From Thalassia testudinum (taxonomy: Eukaryota; Streptophyta; Magnoliopsida; Alismatales; Hydrocharitaceae), in assembly GCA_037157565.1 (NCBI GenBank), contig JAZHRO010000003.1:39507001-39571000 (forward strand): a DNA stretch of 64,000 nucleotides. The letters are read 5' to 3'. Below, one piece after another: positions 24,185-34,293 of the stretch. A program made the position numbers and the translations under genes. The number at the start of each line of letters is the position of its first letter. The stretch's first letter is position 1. The notes below the pieces were generated by a model. That model saw only the letters and a program-made list of their open reading frames with translations, did no database searches and was not told the origin of the DNA.

Positions 24185-24834
24185 TTTCTTCTTGCTTACT
24201 GATTTCTCCTCATTTTTCTCCATGTTCTCTAGTTGGACTTCATATGCCATAATTCTTCCAATCAAATCATCAAGAGAAAAGACTGAAAGGTCCTTTGCCT
24301 CTTGAGTCGCTATTGACTTCGGAGACCAGTCACTTGTATGAGATCTTAAAATCTTTCTTACAAGTTGTTCTTCAGTGAATTTTACTCCTAAATTCTTCAT
24401 TGGATTGACTATATCCCCAAACCTTGTGTACATCACCTTGGTAGTTTCACCTTTCTCCATCTTAGAACACTCACAACTTTCTGTTAGAATAGATATGCAT
24501 GTTTCTTTTACCATGTTAGTACCTTTGTAGGTGACTTGAAGTGTATTCCATATCTCATATGCTAACTCTCACACTGAGATACGGTTGAATTCCTTCCTTG
24601 ACAATGCACAATAATGTGCATTTCTGACAATCTTCTTCTTTTGATCTGTCGTCCATGCTACTACTTCTTGCGGCTCTAGATCCAAGTATTTCTCTTGAAT
24701 GAGGATCCATGACTCATCATCCATCACCTTGAGGAAAACTTACATCCTCCTCTTCCAGTAGCCATAGTCTGTTCCATCGAAATAGGGAGGACATGTGGAT
24801 GACTGACCTTCGGTGCACTTCGTTGGTGATGCCA
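24185..24834 (-). pseudogene. Copia gag remnant (element G)
   Basis: The minus-strand start at 24834 (MASPTKC) is followed by the copia gag motif PYFDGTDYGYWKRRM, then a stop near 24735. After a further stop near 24570, the stretch 24514-24185 is open, with the gag middle: TRFGDIVNPMKNLG, EEQLVRKILRS, and DDLIGRIMAYEVQLE (UBN2/Retrotran_gag type). The C-terminal zinc-knuckle part is absent, removed at the junction with the element B LTR. Gag would build the particle. The start lies about 34 bases from the PBS, as is usual for copia elements. Confidence 0.82.
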
Positions 24835-24867
24835 TCGCAAGTAAGATTTTTTACTTCATCTTGCAAC

Positions 24868-24881
24868 CTGCTCTGATACCA
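24868..24881 (-). other. Primer binding site of element G (initiator tRNA-Met)
   Basis: Minus strand reads TGGTATCAGAGCAG, the standard plant copia PBS, next to the inner end of the 5' LTR. Confidence 0.88.
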
Positions 24882-25430
24882 CCTATAGGATCTAAAAGGC
24901 ACAAGCACACTCGAAGGGGGGGATAATAGTGTGGTAAACAAAATATGTAAATAAGCAAACCACAAAAATAGTACACCAAATATATAGTGGTTCCCCACAC
25001 TTGGGTACTCCATTAGTTAAGTCTCCCGACTTAGGATTATTCACATGATTCCCTCAACCCAGAGGGAATCAATTTACTATAAGCTGAGGTAATTAACAAG
25101 TTAGCTCAACCCAATTGCAAGATTAGAAAAAAAGATAAAATTACCTGTGTAAGCAAGAAACAAATTAGCTTACAAGTAAGTTCGTAAGTCTCTAACAAGA
25201 ATTAGCTTAACAGATAGTTGATATATCAATCTATCGAAAAACACTAAAGCAAAAAGGTGATTTTACAAGGAAGAACGAATTCTCTAGAAAATCTTGTTCC
25301 AAAGTGAGAATCTTCCTAAAGAAAAATGCAACAAGCCTATAACCCTTGTAGCTAGAATTTAGAAATATAGAAATTTGAGCAAGGAGAATTTTTATGCTTG
25401 TGTTGTGTGCAAATGACACACAAAAGGTGT

Positions 25431-25437
25431 TTATATA
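25431..25437 (-). promoter_or_regulatory. TATA box of the element G LTR
   Basis: Minus strand reads CCCTATATAAACACC. It would start transcription leftward into gag. Confidence 0.55.
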
Positions 25438-25529
25438 GGGCACTAAACACCTCTCCTATGATTACTACCCGTTAAGGGAAAAATTGGAAAATTAGAGATA
25501 GGTTTAATTGCGAAATAGTTGTTCAGATT

Positions 25530-25945
25530 AGGCACAATAGTTAGTTGGTACTGGTACAAAAGTTGTGGTACCGATACTGACTCCTCACAGTAAACTAGCA
25601 ACAAACTCAACAAAGCCTGGGTACCGGTACTCATCATAGGTAACGGTATTTAGTGATTATAGTTGATTACCAACTAAGTCACTAGGTACTGATACTCATG
25701 ATAATCACAGGTACTTGTGACTAATAGATTTGAGTCAAGTTAGAAACTGTGACCTACATGTACTGGTACTGGTTATTAGTACTGATACTTGTAAGGTCCA
25801 GGCACTACCCATGTCTACAAACTGTCAGCATCTGGTACTAATACTCATGATGCGTACAAGTACTTGCTGTTCATAGTTTGCGACTTCGATCCAAACTTGT
25901 ACCTAGCATGTACCAGTACTGGTGAATAGTACCGGTACTTGCAAC
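25530..25945. repeat. Degenerate GTACYGGTACT repeat cluster in the copia LTR
   Basis: About a dozen copies of near-palindromic words such as GGTACTGGTAC, GGTACCGATACT, GGGTACCGGTACTCAT, AGTACTGATACTTG and TAGTACCGGTACTTG, often in pairs 20-40 bases apart. All lie upstream of the TATA box in element sense. Confidence 0.6.
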
Positions 25946-26299
25946 AAGTACCTTGAGTAAATTTTATTAATCAATCTTAGTGCTATTTGAATGCAAATAT
26001 AGGATTAATATGTCAAAGAAATGATTTTAATTTTTCAAACAAATGATTGAAGGGGAGTATGATACCTAATTATCTCTATTTTGATTTTAACTCCTAAATC
26101 AATTTTTCTTATTAGGAGACATACAAAAATCTAAATTACAACATATAAAAATCAATCTTCATTCCTCATGCCTTCCACACTTCTTCTGTACTTCCTAAAT
26201 CCTATGATTTCCTATAAATGACACTTCATAAACTCATTAGTTTTAAAACAGTTTTGTTAACACCAAAACATAAAAGAGAAGTGGAACTAGGTTCCAACA

Positions 26300-26477
26300 G
26301 CCTTTGGTCAACCTTGGTATGGTCGATGGTGGTGGGTGGGGGTGTTTGGTCGATGCTGGAGGTTTCGTTGATGATGGTGGTGGGGACTAAGGTGATGGTG
26401 GGGTCGGTGGGAATTATGTGGAGAGGGTGGGGATGGTGGTGGTGGTGGTCTTGTGAGAGGTAAAAAAGTGTAGTAAG
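26300..26477. other. GGT-rich spacer, possibly host DNA
   Basis: A short stretch between the G LTR and the D LTR dominated by GGTGG/GATGGTGG words (26320-26455). It matches no other part of the window. No gene is supported. It may be the only non-transposon DNA here. Confidence 0.4.
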
Positions 26478-27775
26478 TGATGAAGACACATTTAACTATA
26501 ATAAACTGCCTATTTATGTATGTTCCTAAGCTTAGATTTGCATTCCATGTAATAAATATTGCATAGCATGCATCATTCTACATTTAGAGTACTCTGTAAA
26601 AATTTTAGGTTAATTGCATCCTTTTCTATCTAGGAGAGGAGATTTAATTTGGTGCCTCGAATTGATGATTCGACTGTCTGGATCTGATCAGGATGATGAT
26701 TGGAGTCCAATGCCTCTAAAATCATCTTGATTGGAGTCCTGTGGCACCTTTTGAAGTCTGAGGAAGATCAATGGCCAAGGGACTAGGTGATGCAATTTAG
26801 AGCTTTAAATGACAAATTCGACCGTATGGATGGATTCGTGTCGATGATCGCAGCCTAACAGCATGAAAGTTGACTTAATCCGACTTCTGTAGTAGCACCT
26901 ACAAGGGAAAGATGATAGACGACCCATATCATGTAGCATGGCGCTATCCAGGCCACCCTTGGACATGCATGCATCACCGTATGTGCACATCGTAGGGGCA
27001 TGCGTAGCAGCGGGTTCGTGGAGGCAACGAGCACCAGTGGGAGTGTACGACACAGGCTCATAGAGTGTGCGCATGAGCGTCTCACGTGGGGCACAAGAGT
27101 TGGATCTTCAGCGACGCTTGCGGTGGATCTTCAGCGACGTTTATGACTATCACTAAATGTCTTATGTAAAAAATGGATCATTTCCTCAACTAAAAAAGGA
27201 CCCCTACCCCTCCCATTCTTCCTCATCTCTTCCCTTCTCTCCCTCACCACCTCCAAGGATCTAGAAAGAGCTTATCCCATGCTTGAGATGCTCCTCTAGA
27301 GTAAATCAAAATACTTTCCAGCCTCTCACCCACATTTGTGGACCATCCCATGGCCGTCCACTCACCACTTCGGGAAGTAGATCCTCACCGTGATGCCATC
27401 CCATCCCGCACTCTATCTTTTCACTCTCTAATGTAGTTTTTCGCATTCTTATCTATAGGAAACTCTATATTGAAAATATATGTGATTATTTCTCTCTCCC
27501 TCCCTCTTTCTTTGTCTTATTTTGTAAGTATATTACTGGATTTCATCGATTAGATCTCTTTCCCTATTAAAATATCAAAAAATCATAAAAGACAAAAATA
27601 ACAAAAATAAATAAAATTGAAAGTGAGGGTTTCAAAGCAAACGTTCGCCTCCTTGTGTTTGACTTGGGACTCCCTTGGAGTTTTGATATAAATTTTATTG
27701 GGTAGAGGATTTCTACACTCTACGATGACGGGTTTTCCAACTCAAATCTTTTCATTAACGAAATCACGCCAACCA
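26478..27775 (+). repeat. 5' LTR of element D
   Basis: TGATGAAGACAC ... CGCCAACCA, about 1.3 kb. The first 350 bases match the reverse complement of 6600-6968 and 29830-30184. A possible target duplication, GTAAG (26473-26477), has no partner because the other end is lost. Confidence 0.7.
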
Positions 27776-27778
27776 TTT

Positions 27779-27796
27779 TTGCCACGTTGGCAGGGA
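27779..27796 (+). other. Decayed primer binding site of element D
   Basis: TTGCCACGTTGGCAGGGA matches the tRNA-Asp-type site at 13 of 18 positions and lies three bases from the LTR end, as in A and B. Confidence 0.6.
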
Positions 27797-28584
27797 GGTA
27801 ATGCTCTTTGGCTTTTACCACATTTTCTGCCTTAACATTTTAGCTCACTTTGCTCCTTTCTTTCTTTGATTATAGGTACCCTTCCAAGGTGAGCCAAAGC
27901 GAATAGATAGGAGTAAAGTGCAATTAGTAGTTTCTGTAAGTGTACCCCCCACCCACCCACTAGATTTCCATTCCATCACCTAATAACTCAAACTCAAATG
28001 AACCTAGCTGCTTTTGTAAATCCTAGGATAGATCTGATTGTTTGATTGTCACTTTACCTCACCTCACCCACCTGCATAAATTCAAAGAAACAAAAAAATA
28101 CTCTTCTCCTATGGGATTTAATTAAAAGAGACACACTTAACACCCACAAATTCTAATCATAAGGCGCACAATCACTTTCATTCTACAACTTATCCGAGAT
28201 CTGACCTGTGGACACTGTAGACTCCAACTCAATACACAAAAGTGAGTAGAACTCTAATTAGGTTGCCCCATAGGGTTGACTTTTTGGGCTGAACCAGGCA
28301 CTCCACAATCTTTCTGAGTTTTAAGGGAATATATGAACACCCGTGTTTTCAAAACTTGGAGTGTTCTCCTAAACTTGATTAAATACAAGTAAGATTAAAC
28401 CCTAAAAGCTACTAAACAAGATTAAACCCTAAAAGACACATCATAAAATAACCTTGTTTGAAAACCCCAGTTGTGCACACAAGCACATTTTAATTGATCA
28501 TTAAGGGCACAACCCATCTAAAGTGCCCATCACATTCCATGAGCACAATCATCCCAAGCCTAATTAAACTATGTCGATCTAAAT
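27797..28584 (+). other. Leader of element D
   Basis: No gene. Its second half is the reverse complement of the A leader (about 4400-4700) and its end matches E's leader at 63900-64000. It contains a GA-free but T-rich stretch near 27480-27560 just upstream and short homopolymers. Confidence 0.5.
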
Positions 28585-30184
28585 TTGCAATTATATTTTT
28601 TTTAGCATTTTTGGTGAAAAGTGAAGTAATTACAATGAAGCACCATAAATAATCAGAATAAGAGAGAGAGAGAGAGAAAACATTCACTTAGTATTTCAAA
28701 ATGTTTATACAATTAAACCAGCAAGAAATTACACTAGAAAGCAGGAAAGCTATTACACTAAAAAGTAGAAAAATTCTACTATAGAAAGCTAGGAGGAATG
28801 GGAGAGAGAAGTTATCCACCTCGACAATCGCTTGGAGGACGAGCCAGACGGGACGACACTTGGAAGATGAAGGATGGAGCGGGAAGAAGGAGGTAAGGTA
28901 GGAGGAACGAGAATTGGGTAGCACGTCGTCGTCGTCATGGGATCCGCTTCCGAAATGGGGGCAAAAATTTGACTTTATCTAACGAGGAGCATCCCAGGTG
29001 TGGGGCAAGCTTCTCTTGAGCTTTGGAGAGGGAGAGAATAGAAGGAAGGGATGAGAATTTCGTATGGAGAGGGTCTCCTTTTATAGTTGCAAGGAGTGGG
29101 GTCAATTTGGTCATTTTATGTTGAAAATCATTAATTCAGGACCTTTCGTGATGGATAAATCCGTCACTAAAGGCCTGAACGTGGTCATAGTGGTTAGTGC
29201 GAGCGCGTCTGCTCACCTCCCAACATTCGACGCTTATCCATGATCTCTCAATCTCGACTTTTTGATCAGGAGATCGAACGGCTGAGAACGCTTCCTCGTC
29301 GCTTCAACCGCGTGCCTCATCACGTGTGATGAGGCATTTCCTTGTAGCGACAGATGGAGCATAGATCTAATAGAGCACGCACTGCCACCTAATCTCCATC
29401 GTGCAGTCGATAGTGCCAGCTCATCCGCGCCCAATCGAAGTGCCTCACGAATTCAATCTTGCGTCTTGAGGCAGTCGAGCGCCTTATCCACTACGCTGCA
29501 CCGGTGGATGGGCGAGCGGTGCATTTTCGTGGCATGCGATCTGGACCATTGGATTAAGATCGAATGGTCAAGTCTGCATCCTCCTTTGGCTTCAGAAGAT
29601 GAAGGCGTCGGTTTGAGATTCACTCTCAGTCGTTGGATCTTGATCCAACGGCAGAGAGGCGTTGGCACTAAAGGCTTCAGCGGTTGTGTGCGGTCGGTTG
29701 GGCGGTTGAGATGGCACCACGTGGCACCATCTTGGTCGTCCATCTTCTAGGTGATGTAGATGGTGCCATTGGTATCGGATTGAGTCGATTTTCATGTCGT
29801 TAGGCTACGATCGTCGATCCGAATCCATCTGTGTGGTTGGGTTTGTCATCTGAAGTGTGGATTAACACCATCTTGGCCCTTGATCTTCTTGGGTTCCTTA
29901 GTCTCTATCTGATGCTACAGATTTCCGATTAGGGTGATCTTGGAGTCATTGAACTCCAATTGTCGACTTGATCCTATCCGTACGATTGGATCTTCGATCC
30001 GAGGCCCCGATAAAAAGTCACCCTGTCCTTGAACATGAAAGGAGGCAATTAACCACCATTTTATTGAGATTAATCTAAATGCAAGATGATGCATGATATG
30101 CAATATTTATAGTCTGTAATGGAATTCTATGATTAAGAACATGCATAAGTAGACATTTTAGGTAATATAAACATGTTTACATCA
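28585..30184 (-). repeat. 3' LTR of element E
   Basis: Aligns with the A LTRs, from the ATTACACTAGAAAGCAGG block (28731; 5573 in A) to the end at 30184 (...CATCA). The outer boundary TG at 28585 is a guess, because the first part is diverged and borders element D. TATA box at 29079-29086. Frames at 29453-29795 are not conserved in A. Confidence 0.75.
29079..29086 (-). promoter_or_regulatory. TATA box of the element E LTR
   Basis: Minus strand reads CTATAAAAGG, identical to the A LTRs. Confidence 0.55.
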
Positions 30185-30221
30185 CAGCCCCATGCCTATC
30201 TTTTGTTAGTCTCTAGCAAAA
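30185..30221 (-). other. Decayed polypurine tract and hairpin of element E
   Basis: Minus reads GGCATGGGGCTG (30196-30185) beside the LTR. The hairpin arms at 30201-30209 and 30213-30221 differ from the A hairpin by one base in an arm and one in the loop. Confidence 0.75.
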
Positions 30222-31680
30222 ACTATATGCTATTTATAAAAGAACTAGGTCGGATTATTTGGGGATAAGTTATTTTCACCATTAAGAAAATGTTTATTTA
30301 AGATCTGAACTTTCAAAGACACAATAGTGCCTAGGTATCTGCCAAAATGCAGACCGCCTCAAACCCTCACCTTATTCAAAGAAAAATTTATTCTTCTCCC
30401 TTTTTTCTTTTCTAATTTTTTTGATTTTTTAGTTTAAGGTTAAAGAGTGGCTTTCTACGGTCATTCAACTCACCCAACATTTGATGAGAATCCTAAGTTC
30501 TAAGCATCTTATTGTGAATGTGATAGACTCGTTGATCAGCAATTAGAATGGACTTCGGGTTTCTATACCTTTAGGTGACATTAAAAAAAGAGTTCTACTT
30601 AAAGGTGTATCTTTACAACCAGTAGCTTTCTCCCTACTTTTATTTTTATGGGGTCAACACAAGGGTGAATCCAATGTATATCTCCCTCGTTTATTCTACT
30701 TCTCCACTTTTTCCCTAAGTGTTTTGGAAATTTTAGTGCATTTCTTGAGCTGGGTTCTAGACAACCGATCGATGAGCTGTTACCACCGACAACTTGCCAG
30801 CCATACTCGTGTGGCAAAGTGTGGCTTTTGTTTTCTTTTTCTTTTCTCCTTTTCTTTTCTTTTTTTTTTAAGTAGGTGGCTTTCCTGGTTAAAGATTTAC
30901 TTAAAGGCAGTAAGAAGAGAATGGCCCAGTGACTACGCACTGAACAACCTACCTATGGGTTGTTACCCATGATAAATTGCCAGCCATATCACCCTAGAAG
31001 GTTCATTAGCTACCTAATTTCTGTTAAAATCGCTGATCAACAAGTCAGTGAAAAGAAAGTGTGTAGATGCTTAAGACTCAAAGTTCCCTCAAATCAGAGG
31101 GTGGGTTGATAAGTCGTGTACTTGTCACTAAGGCTTATTTACTCAAATTACAATACAATTAAGATGGCAAGAACTCAAAAAATAAATCCACACTTTAGTG
31201 GATACACGGGCCGATTAAGTCCAAAGACCTAAAGGGTCTTTGTGTTCAGATCCTAATGTAATATTTCCTAAGATTGAAAAGTCCTAATGTCCAACTATTC
31301 CTTTCTAATTCAATTTTTTTTATATACATATACATAAGAAGAGAAATACAATTTACAAGAATTTCACAAAGCTGAAAAAATGATTAAAAAATGAATCCAC
31401 CCCCCATGACTAGCTGATACAATATCCACATTGAGAAAGAGACATGAACAAAAGGGCAAAGTATGAAAGATATCACCTGAATATGAAGCTCAAGTCAGCT
31501 TTGTGTTATAGGTACAACTACTGAGTTTAATGCCATTAGCTAAGCAAAGTCCAGCCAAAGAAGTCACAATATGGCTAGAGCAACTGTGTTTGAGATGGGT
31601 TTTGGAAGAGTACGGTCAATAACAGGCTTCAGACATTGACCGTTGACTTTAAATGTGTTACCCATCATTGGGTCGGAGAT
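30222..31680 (-). other. 3' non-coding region of element E
   Basis: No gene. Collinear with 1113-2500 of element A, including the T-rich tract (30390-30430; A-rich in sense). The last part (31500-31680) continues into the integrase C-terminus. Confidence 0.6.
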
Positions 31681-32616
31681 CTAAATAGCTCCATTTGGAA
31701 AAATCTGGTCGATAATAAATGGGTCATTCCATTTAGATCTAAGTTTGCCAAGAAAGAGCTCAAGTTGAGAGTCGAATAACCAAACCTTCTGATTTGGCTC
31801 AAAGCCCTTGCGGGAAATCAATTGATCATGTAGAGCTTTGGTCTGAGCTTTGTAGATCTTGGCATTGTCATATGCAACATTTCTAAGCTCTTCCAACTCA
31901 GATAGTTGGAGTTTTCTAGTCTTCCCAGCTAAATTTAGATCTAAATTGCATTGCTTGATCACCCAGAATGCCCTATGTTCAATCTCTACAGGTAGATGAC
32001 ATGCCTTTCCATACACCAGATGAAATAGAGACTTGCCGATGGGCATTTTATACACCGTACGGTAGGCCCAAAGAGTGTCCTCAGGCATTTGAGTCCAGTC
32101 CTTGTGATTAGGCCTAACAGTTTTTCGCAGAATATTCTTGATCTCCTGATTGGAGATCTCGGCCTGTCCATTCGTCTGGGGATGGTAAGGTGTGGAGATT
32201 CGATGATTAACCCTGTATTTGGTGAACAAATTTCGGAATTGGGCATTAGTAAAATGAGTGCCACCGTCACTGATGATGGCCCTCGGAATCCCGAACCTAC
32301 TGAAGATATTTTTCTTGACAAAATCAATGACCACCTCATGGTCATTGGTTCGAGTGGGAATTGCCTCAATCCATTTGGACACATAATCAAGAACAACAAG
32401 AATGTACAGATGTCCAAATGAAGGGAGAAAGGGTCCCATGAAATCGAAGCCCCAAACATCGAAGATTTCGACAGGAAGAATTGGGTTTAAGGGCATCATA
32501 TCTCTCTTTGTTATGCTCCTGAGTGCCTGACATCGAGAATATGACCTTAAGTAATCCTGGCCATCCTTAAATAAATACAGCCAATAGAAGCCAGATTGAA
32601 AAATTTTTGCAGTCAT
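31681..32616 (-). pseudogene. Integrase (element E), 311 codons open
   Basis: The longest intact coding stretch in the window. A zinc segment remnant (CQALRS) is near the start. The catalytic triad is complete: first Asp in VWGFDFMGPF (about codon 58), second in IISDGGTHF (about codon 118), Glu in NGQAEISNQEIK (about codon 154). The C-terminal part carries the usual [17 protein letters not shown] and KVWLFDSQLELFLGKLRSKW blocks, ending PNGAI at a stop. In the family this enzyme joins cDNA ends to target DNA. Upstream the frame is broken, so it is annotated as part of a degenerate polyprotein although this domain itself looks preserved. Confidence 0.88.
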
Positions 32617-33230
32617 CTTTTTCCTGGAGAAATGTCCAGCACACGTAGATGCATAGCAGAACTCGAGTATACTGTTGAATTCATTCTCCGAAACACATCA
32701 GTGAATAATTTGATCAGAGTTGATGTGGTATAGTTCAAGGTCCTCCTAGAGGTAGTATTTGACCTCAGATTTAAGTCTATCCCATTGTTGCTTGGTCCAA
32801 TCATGGGGGATTTGACCAACGGCCAAATAATTAACAATGTTAGAAAACCATGGGGTTTGGACACTTGAAACTTCAAGGATAGCTTCATCTGGAAAAGTAT
32901 CAGCAATCGGGACATTCGGATGAGAAGAATCACTTAAAAGTCTTGATAAATGATCCGCCACCACATTTTGTACCCTGGTTTTATCCTTAATTTCAATGTC
33001 AAATTCTTGAAGCAGAAGAATCCAATAAATAAGTCAGGGTTTGGCATCCTTTTTGGCCAACAGATGTCTCAAGGCCGAGTGGTCGGTATAAATGATGACA
33101 TGAGACCCTAAGAGATAAGCCTTGAATTTTTCCAAAGCAAATACTATGACTAGTAATTCCTTTTTAGTAACAGTGTAATTCCTCTAGGCTTCATCCAGAG
33201 TTTACTAGCGTAGTAGACGACAGAGGGCTT
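32617..33230 (-). pseudogene. RNase H and linker to integrase (element E)
   Basis: On minus the order is the RNase H end (KDAKP..., near 33045-33060), then NVVADHLSRLLSD (32964 downward), the usual sequence between RNase H and integrase. Several frame changes (ORF pieces 32964-32746 and 32933-32613) and stops break it. The catalytic Asp strand lies in the piece annotated with RT. Confidence 0.75.
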
Positions 33231-34293
33231 CCTGTCAATTTTCTGACCCAAAATAGCCCCGATCGCGTAATCAGAAGCGCCAGTCATGATCTCAAAAGGG
33301 GCTGTCCAAATTGATGGTTGCAACACTAGAGCACAAGTGACTACCATTTTCAGGAAACCAAATGCCTTACGACATGATTCGTCGGAAACAAATGATGTTT
33401 CTTTGGCGAGAAGATATCTCAGAGGACGAGCAACCTTCAAGAAATCCTTGATGAATCTTCTGTAGAATCCCACATGACCAAGAAATGATCGAATTTGTTT
33501 AACAGATGTGGGAGGAGGAAGTTTAGCGATATCATCAACCTTAGCTTTATCCACTTCAATTCCTCATTCAGAGATTACATGACCCAAGATGATGCCTTCT
33601 TGTGTCATGAAATGACTCGTTTCCCAGTTAAGGACCAATCTTGTTTTGATGCATCATTTAAGAATCACTTCAAGATTAGCTAGGCAAGAGTCAAACGATT
33701 CTTCAAAAATAGAGAAATCATCCATGAAGACTTCCATAAACTCTCTCACCATGTCAGAGAATATGGCCAGCATACACCTTTGAAAAGTCGTAGGTGCATT
33801 GCATAAACTGAATGGCATCCTACGGAAAGCAAAGGTTCCGTAGGGACTGGTGAAAGTAGTTTTTCTTGATCCTTTGGATGGATAGGAACTTGGTTACATC
33901 CTGAGTAGCCATCAAGAAAACATAAGTACTTCTTCCCAGCTAATCTTTCCAAGATTTGATCAATGAAAGGTAGAGGGAAATGATACATTTTCGTGGCCGT
34001 GTTCAACTTCCTGTAATCGATACAAACCCTCCAAGAGGAAGCTGAACGAGTTGTGACAGATTCTCCTCTCTCATTAGTCACAACGGTAATCCTGCCTTTC
34101 TCGGGAACAATCTGCATGGGACTTACCCAGGAACTATCAGAGATTAGAAAAATAATTCCTGCATCGAGTCACTTAATGATTTCCATTTTGACTACTTCTT
34201 GCATATTTGGATTTAATCACCTCTATATCTGGTGAGAAGGGTGGGATCCCTCTTCTAAGAATATTCTATGATAGCAAGAAGATGGCTCCATCT
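33150..34293 (-). pseudogene. Reverse transcriptase and start of RNase H (element E), interrupted by element C
   Basis: From 34293 downward: GIIFLISDSSWVSP-type connection, SWRVCIDYRKLN (about 34030), FPLPFIDQILERLAGKKYLCFLDGY, a frame change near 33850, MPFSLCNAPTTFQRC-like sequence (about 33790-33820), and the catalytic MDDFS (33715-33730). The stretch 33554-33150 is then open (thumb: SVKQIRSFLGHVGFYRRFIKD; RNase H start: FEIMTGASDYAIGAILGQ, with the first RNase H Asp of the usual CDASD changed to GASD). Element C is inserted at 34293/34294; the missing N-terminal part of this domain is at 51980-52153. Confidence 0.85.

Larger units (their letters stand above)
8896..26299 (-). mobile_element. 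Element G: Ty1/copia retrotransposon, split by element B and truncated at its 3' end
   Basis: Minus-strand copia order is readable right to left: 5' LTR (24884-26299), initiator-Met PBS (24868-24881), gag (24185-24834), then, after the element B insertion, protease (about 11465-11530), integrase (about 10540-11300), RT (about 9300-10000) and RNase H (about 8905-9170). The 3' LTR and polypurine tract are missing on the left, where an A-type LTR abuts. RT wording resembles the Tork/SIRE branch. All coding parts carry stops. Confidence 0.8.
24884..26299 (-). repeat. 5' LTR of element G (copia)
   Basis: About 1.4 kb. The outer end on minus begins TGTTGGAACC (26299 downward) and is followed by a TTTTGGTGTTAACAAA-type stretch, as in Tork/SIRE-like LTRs. 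The inner end is two bases from the PBS; its terminal CA is not preserved (reads ...CCTATA). It contains a TATA box (25431-25437) and a cluster of GTAC-rich repeats (25530-25945). Confidence 0.75.
26478..28584 (+). mobile_element. Element D: 5' end of an A-family Athila-like element, truncated
   Basis: The 5' LTR (26478-27775), decayed PBS (27779-27796) and leader (27797-28584) read on plus. The sequence is the reverse complement of the A LTR plus leader at low similarity. No gag, pol or 3' LTR follows, because E's LTR begins at about 28585. D and E lie head to head. Confidence 0.7.

Noticed and set aside
26300..26477. Possible host gene fragment (81-87 codon frames on both strands)
   Set aside because: GGT/ACC-type simple repeat translated as Gly/Trp/Val or His/Pro; no recognisable protein.
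29453..29795. Overlapping frames on both strands of the E LTR
   Set aside because: Not conserved in the A LTRs; shadows of the LTR sequence.
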